Of a DNA stretch of 8,565 nucleotides, positions 1-5,832 are shown piece after piece. Positions within the stretch are counted from its first letter, which is position 1. Every line of letters starts with the position of its first letter. A program made the position numbers and the translations under genes. Origin of the DNA: an uncultured Akkermansia sp. (lineage in GTDB: Bacteria; Verrucomicrobiota; Verrucomicrobiia; Verrucomicrobiales; Akkermansiaceae); the NCBI GenBank assembly GCA_900766865.1, contig CAAFXA010000487.1, positions 1 through 8,565 of the forward strand. The letters are read 5' to 3'. The notes beneath the pieces are model-generated. The model searched no databases. It was not told the DNA's origin and saw only the letters and a program-made list of their open reading frames with translations.

Positions 1-2
1 AC

Positions 3-1175
3 ATGGAAAACACCCAGCGCGATGAGTGGACACCCGATGGTACCATGTACCTGAAAGATACCGAAGTAGCCATGTACCACATGACCCCCGCAATGCTGGC
101 CACACTGCGTTACCTGAACGCCCCCATTCTGGCGGAGCTCTCAGGACGGCGCCAGGTGCACCCCACCTTCAGCATCAACGGCACCGAGTTCCCACAGCCC
201 GGCACACAGAGCACAGGCAAGGGCCGCGCCCACCAGCTTCAGGCCGGCGATACTATCTGCCTGAACTTCGGCGAGCCGACGGACATCCGCAATATCGTGC
301 TGCGCACCCACCCCAACACCCCCATGAAAAACGGGATGTTTGAATTCTCCGTCGACGACCATGACTGGCAGCCCGCAGGAACCGCTATCGGCGGCAACAC
401 CCTGGTAGTGGATACCACCAGGCAGCCCATACAGGCCACCATGCTTCGTTACCGGGTTACGGAAGCGCCTGCAACATCTGTCGACCTCAGAGAGTTCACC
501 ATCAACCGCACCCTGCCTCCTTACACGGCGCACCGGCTGACCAAAGCTCCCAACTTGTCGGCGTATCAGGACGAAACCCACATTGGCATCAATCGTATCA
601 TGGAAGTCTTCTCCATGGAACCGGGGGAATACATAGAGCTGCAGATACCTGCCACAATGGCACCGCAGAGCATGCTGCTCAATCTGGCCAATACCGAGCT
701 GCCCAACTGGGCAGAAATCGCCCTCACCCACACGGACGGCACCCAGAGTCTCGTGCAGGGCGTGGCCGAAAATGAGTGGCTCATCTTCGAGAAAGAACAC
801 CTGCCGAACAAAGCGATAAACGCCGTACGGCTGACAAACAAGGCAAACAGAGCGCAGGAAATTAAGCTCACCTACTTCCGCCTGGGCCTCCCCGGAGAGC
901 AGGCCGATGTGAACCCCGCCCTGCTCACCGATGGTGACCTCACCTCATTCTTCAACAACGGAAAGGGCGACATGCAGGTCAGCATGCCCCTGCCGCCCAA
1001 CACGAAGAAAATCATCATCGCCGGCACCGCAGAATACACCATCAATGGTCAGCAGCCCACCTCCGCCAATGGCTATATGCGGGAGTTCGCTGCACCGGCT
1101 CCCGGCAGCAGCGTCAACATCACCGCCCCGCAACAGGAGGGAGCCTATACCTACGAAGTCATCTTCGTACACTGA
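3..1175 (+). CDS. C-terminal part of a large beta-sandwich/discoidin-like protein (5' partial)
   Basis: The frame is open from the first complete codon to a TGA at 1173-1175. There is no signal peptide at the first Met, and only two bases precede it, so the gene very probably starts outside the window. Residues about 80-170 read like an F5/8 type C (discoidin, CBM32-like) beta-sandwich: 'CLNFGEPTDIRNIVLRTH', then 'FEFSVDDHDWQPAG', then 'LRYRVTEAP', ending in a 'DLREFTIN' strand. Residues about 190-295 look like a second beta-sandwich of similar style. A short C-terminal module begins with 'LLTDGDLTSFF', which recalls the opening of discoidin domains. Such modules usually sit at the C-terminus of secreted glycosidases (for example hexosaminidase or GH84-type enzymes) or adhesins, where they bind glycans. 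No catalytic domain is visible here, so the enzyme family cannot be named. The lipoprotein gene follows 8 bp later and is probably co-transcribed. Confidence 0.6.
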   Translation: MENTQRDEWTPDGTMYLKDTEVAMYHMTPAMLATLRYLNAPILAELSGRRQVHPTFSINGTEFPQPGTQSTGKGRAHQLQAGDTICLNFGEPTDIRNIVLRTHPNTPMKNGMFEFSVDDHDWQPAGTAIGGNTLVVDTTRQPIQATMLRYRVTEAPATSVDLREFTINRTLPPYTAHRLTKAPNLSAYQDETHIGINRIMEVFSMEPGEYIELQIPATMAPQSMLLNLANTELPNWAEIALTHTDGTQSLVQGVAENEWLIFEKEHLPNKAINAVRLTNKANRAQEIKLTYFRLGLPGEQADVNPALLTDGDLTSFFNNGKGDMQVSMPLPPNTKKIIIAGTAEYTINGQQPTSANGYMREFAAPAPGSSVNITAPQQEGAYTYEVIFVH

Positions 1176-1183
1176 GACGAGCC

Positions 1184-1750
1184 ATGACACGCCCCATCCC
1201 GTTCCTCCCCCTCTGCTGCGCCGCTGCGGTGCTGCTCTCATCACCGTCCTGCACGCATCGCAGCGCCCCTATCCCCGCGGAGCAGCCACCACTCATGGCA
1301 GGCGAATCGCGTTTTGCCCCCATGAGCCAACAGGAGGAAGCCGCCCTGCAACAAGCCCTTGCACCCCTGCTGCAAGACGCAGCGGGGGCAGAACTGTGGT
1401 ACCACGCGGCGAAACAGAAAGATGATGGTACCTTCGCCTGGTGTGTCTCCCCGGCTCCGTCCGAGGCAGAATGGGTCAGAATAAGCACCATTCCCCACGC
1501 CACTCTGCAACAACTGGCGGCCGAACGCACCGGCATAGAACACGGCGAGACTCTGGACTACTGGATGCGACTGGAGCTACGCCATGGCGAGCATAAGCTC
1601 CCTGTCTCCCTCTGTCCTGCTGAAGAGTTCGGTGTACACATTCAGGGCTGTGCGCCCCTGCGTGCCCGCGCCTTCCACAAAGCCCTCTGGAACGCTCTGG
1701 ACAAGCAATACCACATCCAGAAACGCTTCGACAAAGTAGTACAGGAATAA
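1184..1750 (+). CDS. Probable small lipoprotein of unknown function
   Basis: This encodes 188 residues and starts 8 bp after the preceding stop. The N-terminus has a basic residue (R3), a hydrophobic stretch at about 5-19 and a cysteine at 23 in the context 'LLSSPSC'. That is compatible with a type II signal peptide, although Pro at -2 makes the lipobox imperfect. The mature part is hydrophilic and mixed alpha/beta. A Gln/Ala/Leu-rich helix lies at about residues 46-62, and the C-terminal half has alternating charged and aromatic residues ('YWMRLELRHGEHKLPVSLC'). I do not recognise a family. The position suggests a partner or passenger of the upstream surface protein. No Shine-Dalgarno precedes the ATG; only the weak purine run 'gacgag' is present. 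An alternative start at Met38 ('MAGESRF') would lose the signal sequence and is less likely. Confidence 0.72.
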   Translation: MTRPIPFLPLCCAAAVLLSSPSCTHRSAPIPAEQPPLMAGESRFAPMSQQEEAALQQALAPLLQDAAGAELWYHAAKQKDDGTFAWCVSPAPSEAEWVRISTIPHATLQQLAAERTGIEHGETLDYWMRLELRHGEHKLPVSLCPAEEFGVHIQGCAPLRARAFHKALWNALDKQYHIQKRFDKVVQE

Positions 1751-1771
1751 AGCTCACCGATTCAGCATTTT

Positions 1772-1786
1772 CTTTAACCATTAAAG
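1772..1786. other. Small AT-rich hairpin between convergent genes
   Basis: CTTTAA at 1772-1777 and TTAAAG at 1781-1786 are perfect complements around a 3-base CCA loop. The hairpin lies in the 48-bp gap between the lipoprotein gene and the convergent recombinase gene. It could help end transcription from either side. However, the stem is only 6 bp, holds one G-C pair, and has no proper T-tract on either strand, so it is not a convincing intrinsic terminator. Confidence 0.3.
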
Positions 1787-1798
1787 CCTTGCTTCCAA

Positions 1799-2791
1799 TC
1801 ACTCGCAATCTTTCCAGAAGCGCTCTGCTTCTTTTCTCCCTGTAGGGACGACGTATCGACTGCGTAGCAGAGATACATCCCGATGCCCCATCTCCAGCTG
1901 CAACTCCGGAAGATTGCGGAACATAGCAGCATGGTAGCTGGCGAAAGTATGCCGGCACACATCCGGTGGCCAGCAGGAAAAGCCGGCAGCTCGGCGCAGA
2001 GCCTGCCACCTGCGCGGCCAGTTGCGTGGGATGAATCGATCTCGTTTCCTGATACCTCGCACCCCGCGCAGAGGCACAGCACGCCCGCCCCCCGTCTTAC
2101 TGGCGCGAGGGCGTATGATAATCAGGCGCTCCTCCCAGCATATATCTCCGGGCTGGAGGCGGCTCACCTCCGCTGGTCGAATACCGCAATAAAGCATCAG
2201 GCTCAGCGAAAAACGCATATCCCGGAACTCCGGACGCCGGGTCGTATCCCTCAGGCGCTCAACCTCCGCCGGAGTCAGTGGAACGATGGGCTTTTCCCTC
2301 ACCGTTGGTATGTCAATGCGAGCAACCGGATTGGTATCCACCCACTCATTTCTCTGCCCGAAGGCAAAGATGCCGTGGAGGATGGCGCGTCCCTTTTTGT
2401 AGCTGCTGATGCTACTTCCGAATGCGTCAGCCAGAATTCGTTTGCAATCCGCCGTGGTGAATGAGCGCAACGGCTTCCCGGCCACTCCTTCAACCCGGAG
2501 AATACGCCGCACAAAATGCCGGAGATCTCTCCGAGTGGTCGGTCGCAAGTCCGAGCGTGCTTCCACACTGGCCCACGCAGCTTCCTGCAAAGACTTGGTG
2601 TGCTCAGCGGCTTTCACTGCTGCTACGCCTTCACCAACAACCCGGCGCAGCAAAATCAGCAACCCACTTCGCTTTGTTTCAGCAGCTTGTTCCTGCAACG
2701 CTTCTATCGCCTCCAATACCAGCCGAGCCGCATCTACAACAGACAAGCCGCTGCCCTTTAACATTTCTTCTGCAATTCGATTTTTTTTCAT
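1799..2791 (-). CDS. Tyrosine recombinase/phage-type integrase
   Basis: The 330-residue product is a site-specific recombinase of the lambda-integrase/XerCD family, which cuts and rejoins DNA through a covalent 3'-phosphotyrosine. An N-terminal SAM-like core-binding domain covers about residues 65-155 ('TTRRDLRHFVRRIL', 'YKKGRAILHGIFAFG'). The catalytic domain follows with R205 in 'YCGIRPAEVSRL', K232 in 'SKTGGGR', R280 in 'DVCRHTFASYH', H303 in 'LEMGH' and Tyr313 in 'LRSRYV' as nucleophile. The box II HxxR motif reads DVCR, with Asp277 in place of His. The gene appears full length and unbroken. The start is taken at the ATG at 2791 ('MKKNRIAEEM'). A GTG at 2836 in the same frame would add 15 residues, but it lies at about the transcription start expected from the best minus-strand promoter. 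No excisionase, phage or conjugation gene is nearby, so the recombinase looks solitary. It may be a domesticated recombinase or the remnant of an element. Confidence 0.9.
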   Translation of the reverse strand: MKKNRIAEEMLKGSGLSVVDAARLVLEAIEALQEQAAETKRSGLLILLRRVVGEGVAAVKAAEHTKSLQEAAWASVEARSDLRPTTRRDLRHFVRRILRVEGVAGKPLRSFTTADCKRILADAFGSSISSYKKGRAILHGIFAFGQRNEWVDTNPVARIDIPTVREKPIVPLTPAEVERLRDTTRRPEFRDMRFSLSLMLYCGIRPAEVSRLQPGDICWEERLIIIRPRASKTGGGRAVPLRGVRGIRKRDRFIPRNWPRRWQALRRAAGFSCWPPDVCRHTFASYHAAMFRNLPELQLEMGHRDVSLLRSRYVVPTGRKEAERFWKDCE

Positions 2792-2839
2792 AATAAAAAG
2801 CACATCTTCTTTCTGAATACAGAACGCGCCCTTCACGTT

Positions 2840-2869
2840 TTTATATCAATTTTTTACAGAAAACGATAA
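2840..2869 (-). promoter_or_regulatory. Possible promoter of the recombinase gene
   Basis: On the minus strand a TATAAA at 2845-2840 matches the -10 consensus at five of six positions. A weak -35, TTATCG at 2869-2864, lies 18 bp upstream. The predicted transcription start, near 2832, leaves a leader of about 40 bases before the ATG at 2791. The region is very AT-rich, so a chance match is quite possible. Confidence 0.3.
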
Positions 2870-2934
2870 CATTTTACACAAAGATTATGAGGGGATGTTA
2901 TTTATACGAATCCATCGAAAAGCCTTTAAAAAAC

Positions 2935-2951
2935 AAATCATAACATGATTT
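2935..2951. promoter_or_regulatory. Perfect palindrome just upstream of the -35 element
   Basis: AAATCAT at 2935-2941 and ATGATTT at 2945-2951 are perfect reverse complements around AAC. The site ends 4 bp before the -35 hexamer of the rightward promoter. That is a usual place for an activator, or for one half of a two-site repressor arrangement. It is AT-rich, which raises the chance of coincidence. Confidence 0.4.
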
Positions 2952-2955
2952 TTGA

Positions 2956-2985
2956 TTGACAACAGCATTCAGAATGCTGTATACT
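2956..2985 (+). promoter_or_regulatory. Sigma70-type promoter of the TMEM43-family gene
   Basis: A perfect -35 hexamer TTGACA (2956-2961) and a -10 hexamer TATACT (2980-2985, five of six to consensus) are separated by 18 bp. Transcription should start near 2992, giving a leader of about 93 bases before the ATG at 3085. It is the best promoter I can see in the window and points into the TMEM43-family gene. Confidence 0.75.
2962..2980. promoter_or_regulatory. 19-bp perfect palindrome filling the promoter spacer (candidate operator)
   Basis: ACAGCATTC (2962-2970) and GAATGCTGT (2972-2980) are exact reverse complements around a single central A (2971). The palindrome spans the whole space between the -35 and -10 hexamers and shares the first T of the -10. 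A dimeric repressor bound here would exclude RNA polymerase. A MerR-type activator is also conceivable because such factors bind palindromes between the two elements, typically with spacers of 19-20 bp; here the spacer is 18. No regulator gene for it is seen in the window. Confidence 0.6.
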
Positions 2986-3084
2986 GTGCAATCGTAAGAA
3001 ACGCCAAGCGTCTACCTGTTCGGTACACAAAAATCTCCGCAGCTTGCAGCAACTTACTAACACCTAACTCTATTTAACAACATT

Positions 3085-4737
3085 ATGGCAGTAGAAGAAG
3101 TAACAACAGAAAGCTGGGGCAGCCGCCTTGGTAATTCCTTCAAGGGAGTCATAACAGGCGGTGTTCTCTTCCTGGCAGGTATCCCCCTGCTGTTCTGGAA
3201 CGAAGGAAACGCCGTAAAAACCGCAAAAGCGCTCGAAGAAGGCGAGGCAGCCTGCGTGTCAATACCCTCAGCAGATAACATTGATGCTCAACATGAAGGA
3301 AAGCTGATACATCTTACCGGCAACGCCGTAACGCAGGATACTCTCACCGATGGGCTGTTCCCCGGCATCAGCATGAAAGCCATTAAACTTGCTCGCAGCG
3401 TGGAGTATTACCAGTGGGTAGAACATGAGTCCACTCGCGAAGAGAAGCAGGTTGGCGGCAGCGTAAAGCGAATCACCACCTATTCGTACAAAAAGGAATG
3501 GGTAAGCTCTCCGGTAGACTCCTCGGAGTTCAAGGAAGCCGGTCATGACAACATCGTTCACTACACAGGGGTTGAAAATGAAACCCAGATTGCTCAGAAT
3601 GTAACACTGGGTGCATATAACCTGACACCCCAGCAGATTTCCCGCATTAGCGGTAGCAAATCAATCGACCTCAAGGATGTTACCTGGCCACAGGAATTAA
3701 ACGGGCGCACGGCCATCTCCGGCAATATGCTCTATATCGGAGCCTCAGCTCAGCCGCAAATCATGCCCCTGCCCAACGGCATGGACCCCGGTGTAGCGGA
3801 GCAACTGCCCGCCAAATTCTATGTAACGGTCGATTCCTATCCCGGCAAACAATTGCTTGTACTCGATGACCCAACCTTCGGAGCTCTGATTCAGGGACCC
3901 ACCGGTGATATGTACCCGATAGTGGCCGATGAAGCCGCAGATGCTGCTTACATGATGGTGAACAATACGCCGCGCAACGTCACCGACTACGGCGAACTGA
4001 CCACCCCTGCCCCCACTGTCAACATGAAACTGCCCGGACACATCAATGTAGAGCGCCTGGGGGTGCTGCCCGTATTCTGCTTTGGTGACAAGGTATATGT
4101 GCGTACCAGCGACAATAAGGTTCTGCTTATTAAGCCGTGGCAAGATCATTACATCGTCAGTTACAATGGTGTAATGCGCCGCGCCCACATCAATCTGTCT
4201 CCCGCCGCGTCAACGACCTCCACAGTCAACCCCGGTGCCCCTCAGGTGGGTGATGTCCGCATCAAGTGGAACTACATTCCGGACACAATGGCTATCTCGG
4301 TTGCAGCCTGCCAGCAAGGTAACACATTCACGCCCTATGTGGCTGAGAATGGTAAGCAGGTAAGCCTGCTTGAAATGGGCAATAAGAGCAAGGAGATTAT
4401 GTTCCAGAACGCCAAAGATAGCAACACCATGTGGACTTGGATTTGGCGCTTCGTGGGTTGGTTCATGATGTACACCGGCCTCAAGATGATTCTTCAGCCG
4501 CTCTCAGTACTGGGTGATGTTCTGCCCATCCTGGGCAACATTCTGGAGTTCGGCACCGGCGTCATCGCCTTCTTTGTATCTGCCATCACCGCTCTGGTAG
4601 TTATAGCCGTTGCTTGGATATTCTATCGCCCGGTACTGGGTGCTCTGATATTGGCAGCCGCTATTGCTCTGGTGGTTCTTCTCATTAAGAAGAAGAAGAA
4701 AGCCACCACCCCCATAGAAGCAGCTCCTCAGGAGTAA
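3085..4737 (+). CDS. TMEM43 (LUMA)-family membrane protein with an inserted domain
   Basis: This 550-residue protein matches the TMEM43 family, whose role in bacteria is not established. An N-terminal membrane segment (about 20-37) leads into the hallmark 'LLFWNEGNAVKTAKALEEG' (NEGRAV in most members). Next come 'GKLIHLTGNA' (72-81), 'VEYYQWVEHE' (106-115), 'TTYSYKKEW' (131-139) and 'DSSEFKEAGH' (145-154). The C-terminal block restarts with 'VGDVRIKWNYI' (388-398) and 'FRPVLG'-like 'WIFYRPVLG' (511-519), with about four hydrophobic segments between 449 and 534 and a cytoplasmic-type KKKKK tail. Between 'LYIGA' (216-220) and 'VGDVR' lies an extra stretch of about 165 residues that I do not recognise; family members are usually about 400 long. 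The large middle part should be extracytoplasmic. The gene has its own promoter at 2956-2985 and terminator at 4762-4793, so it looks monocistronic. The ATG has no Shine-Dalgarno; its leader is A/C/T-rich. Confidence 0.88.
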   Translation: MAVEEVTTESWGSRLGNSFKGVITGGVLFLAGIPLLFWNEGNAVKTAKALEEGEAACVSIPSADNIDAQHEGKLIHLTGNAVTQDTLTDGLFPGISMKAIKLARSVEYYQWVEHESTREEKQVGGSVKRITTYSYKKEWVSSPVDSSEFKEAGHDNIVHYTGVENETQIAQNVTLGAYNLTPQQISRISGSKSIDLKDVTWPQELNGRTAISGNMLYIGASAQPQIMPLPNGMDPGVAEQLPAKFYVTVDSYPGKQLLVLDDPTFGALIQGPTGDMYPIVADEAADAAYMMVNNTPRNVTDYGELTTPAPTVNMKLPGHINVERLGVLPVFCFGDKVYVRTSDNKVLLIKPWQDHYIVSYNGVMRRAHINLSPAASTTSTVNPGAPQVGDVRIKWNYIPDTMAISVAACQQGNTFTPYVAENGKQVSLLEMGNKSKEIMFQNAKDSNTMWTWIWRFVGWFMMYTGLKMILQPLSVLGDVLPILGNILEFGTGVIAFFVSAITALVVIAVAWIFYRPVLGALILAAAIALVVLLIKKKKKATTPIEAAPQE

Positions 4738-4761
4738 AGACAACATCTGATTCATTAACAG

Positions 4762-4793
4762 GCGGGGTGTTTCGGCACCCCGCACTACTTTTT
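4762..4793 (+). terminator. Intrinsic terminator after the TMEM43-family gene
   Basis: GCGGGGTG (4762-4769) pairs perfectly with CACCCCGC (4776-4783) across a 6-base TTTCGG loop. A run of five T follows at 4789-4793. The strong GC-rich 8-bp stem 24 bp after the stop codon is a clear rho-independent terminator, although five bases separate the stem from the T-run. It lies only 15 bp before the next start codon. Confidence 0.85.
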
Positions 4794-4808
4794 CCGCCCC
4801 TGACTGTT

Positions 4809-5588
4809 ATGAAAAACACGGCTATCTTTTGTATTGCCAGCTTGTTGAGTATCGTTCACGCCGCAACATGGAATGAAACGCTAGAGCGAGATTATGCCGA
4901 TTCTCCTCACTGGACCTTCATGCAGACTTGTCTGAATGACAATCCCTCCGCCACAGACAAGCAAGGGCGTACCCTGTTGCTGTACTGCCTGCAAGAACTT
5001 CCGGAAATGAACTTTGCACAGCTCGCGCATCTGCTTTTGCAGGCAGGACAAAATCCGAATGCCGTGATACCCGCCACCGGCCAGACCGCATTGCACCTGG
5101 CGGCGGAGCGCAATGATTACCGCCTGGCACTGCGTCTGCTGGCATTTGGTGCCGATTATCGAGTACGCGACAAACAGGGACGTACAGCCGCTTCCGTGGC
5201 CGCTCTACCGCAATTACGCGCGTTGCTACGCACGGGCACCCCGGTGGAGTTAAAGAGTGACTCTGCATGCGATACTCATGCCTCAGCATGCGCAGGCGAC
5301 ACCGCAGCCCAATATGAAATGTCGCTCATCTATAGTGATGGTACAGGAGAATACGCTGATTCCATGAGTGACTGGGTACAAGACCCCACCAGCCCCGACC
5401 CCGATGCAGCAGAAAGCCGAGCCTGGCTGGAGCAAGCCGCCGCCGGTGATGAACCCCGCGCTCTTGCGGAGCTGGGTATGCGCCTGCTGTGGGGACGCGA
5501 TGGACAACAAGATGAAGCACAGGGGCGCCGGTACCTGCAACGCGCGGCCGAACTGGGACATGCCGGAGCCGCAGAAATTCTCCGATGA
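4809..5588 (+). CDS. Exported ankyrin-repeat and Sel1-repeat protein
   Basis: This encodes 259 residues from the ATG at 4809. An in-frame ATG at 4767 lies inside the terminator stem and gives no signal peptide, so it is rejected. The N-terminus 'MKNTAIFCIASLLSIVHA' is a good Sec signal, with cleavage likely after Ala18. Two to three ankyrin-type repeats follow: 'DKQGRTLLLYCLQE' (50-63) with 'LAHLLLQAGQNPN' (72-84), 'TGQTALHLAAERNDYRLALRLLAFGADYRVR' as the best copy (90-120, split here as 'TGQTALHLAAE' and 'LALRLLAFGADYRVR'), and 'DKQGRTAASVA' (121-131). The C-terminal part has two Sel1-like units: 'DTAAQYEMSLIYSDGTG' (164-180) ending in 'AESRAWLEQAA' (201-211), then 'EPRALAELGMRLLWG' (215-229) ending in 'GRRYLQRAAELGH' (239-251). 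Both repeat types form protein-binding alpha-solenoids and have no catalytic role by themselves. It is first in a run with the small protein and two nucleotidases, so it may be a periplasmic scaffold or partner. Confidence 0.85.
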   Translation: MKNTAIFCIASLLSIVHAATWNETLERDYADSPHWTFMQTCLNDNPSATDKQGRTLLLYCLQELPEMNFAQLAHLLLQAGQNPNAVIPATGQTALHLAAERNDYRLALRLLAFGADYRVRDKQGRTAASVAALPQLRALLRTGTPVELKSDSACDTHASACAGDTAAQYEMSLIYSDGTGEYADSMSDWVQDPTSPDPDAAESRAWLEQAAAGDEPRALAELGMRLLWGRDGQQDEAQGRRYLQRAAELGHAGAAEILR

Positions 5589-5619
5589 CTTTCATGCAAC
5601 TTGAAATTATCCATTGTTT

Positions 5620-5814
5620 ATGTTGGTATACGTCAACCATGCTGAGGTAAGCATCTTTGCCGGGGCCACCGCCATAGATGCAGTCCGTCGCTATTGTACC
5701 GACACGAACACACCCATGCCCCAGGGAGAACTCTACGATGCCTGGGGGAATGTCATCGCCCCGGATAGCCCCATGGCAGATGGCCGTCACATTTTCACCA
5801 CCTCTCCTCACTGA
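5620..5814 (+). CDS. Small protein, possibly beta-grasp (ubiquitin-like) fold
   Basis: This encodes 64 residues from the ATG at 5620. A TTG at 5614 in frame would add two residues. It has no signal peptide or membrane segment, so as read it should be cytoplasmic. The order is a beta-hairpin ('MLVYVNHAEVSIFAGATA'), then a helix ('AIDAVRRYCTD', 18-28), then a turn-rich strand part ('YDAWGNVIAPDSPMADG', 39-55) and a final strand 'RHIFT'. A beta-hairpin ending in 'F.GAT..DAVR.Y' followed by a helix is typical of ThiS/MoaD or ferredoxin-like beta-grasp proteins. There is no C-terminal GG (it ends in TSPH) and only one Cys (C26), so neither a sulfur-carrier nor an Fe-S role is supported. Gaps of 31 bp before and 18 bp after place it in the same transcription unit as the nucleotidases. 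Codon use and the tight spacing argue for a real gene; the fold is inferred from pattern only. Confidence 0.68.
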   Translation: MLVYVNHAEVSIFAGATAIDAVRRYCTDTNTPMPQGELYDAWGNVIAPDSPMADGRHIFTTSPH

Positions 5815-5832
5815 ACATTACAACCGCTTATT

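Noticed and set aside
141..800. Minus-strand open frame of 219 codons
   Set aside because: It is antisense to the discoidin-like coding region, whose beta-sandwich pattern is clear; the reverse product shows no domain features.
1883..2464. Plus-strand open frame of 193 codons
   Set aside because: It lies opposite the recombinase catalytic domain, whose motifs are all on the minus strand; the product is low in recognisable structure.
1763..2969. CAGCATT repeated on both sides of the recombinase (1763-1769 and 2963-2969) as possible attachment sites
   Set aside because: A 7-bp match between two such regions is expected by chance, and the second copy is part of the promoter palindrome. No longer repeat flanks the gene.
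3001..3011. Small hairpin ACGC-CAA-GCGT in the leader of the TMEM43-family gene
   Set aside because: A 4-bp stem is too short to call a riboswitch or regulatory RNA structure, and no conserved aptamer pattern surrounds it.
4767..4808. Upstream in-frame start for the ankyrin/Sel1 gene
   Set aside because: The ATG overlaps the terminator stem, and the added residues would precede and spoil an excellent signal peptide that starts at 4809.
5620..5814. Reading the small protein as a ThiS/MoaD sulfur carrier
   Set aside because: The required C-terminal Gly-Gly is absent and no thiamine or molybdopterin genes are nearby.
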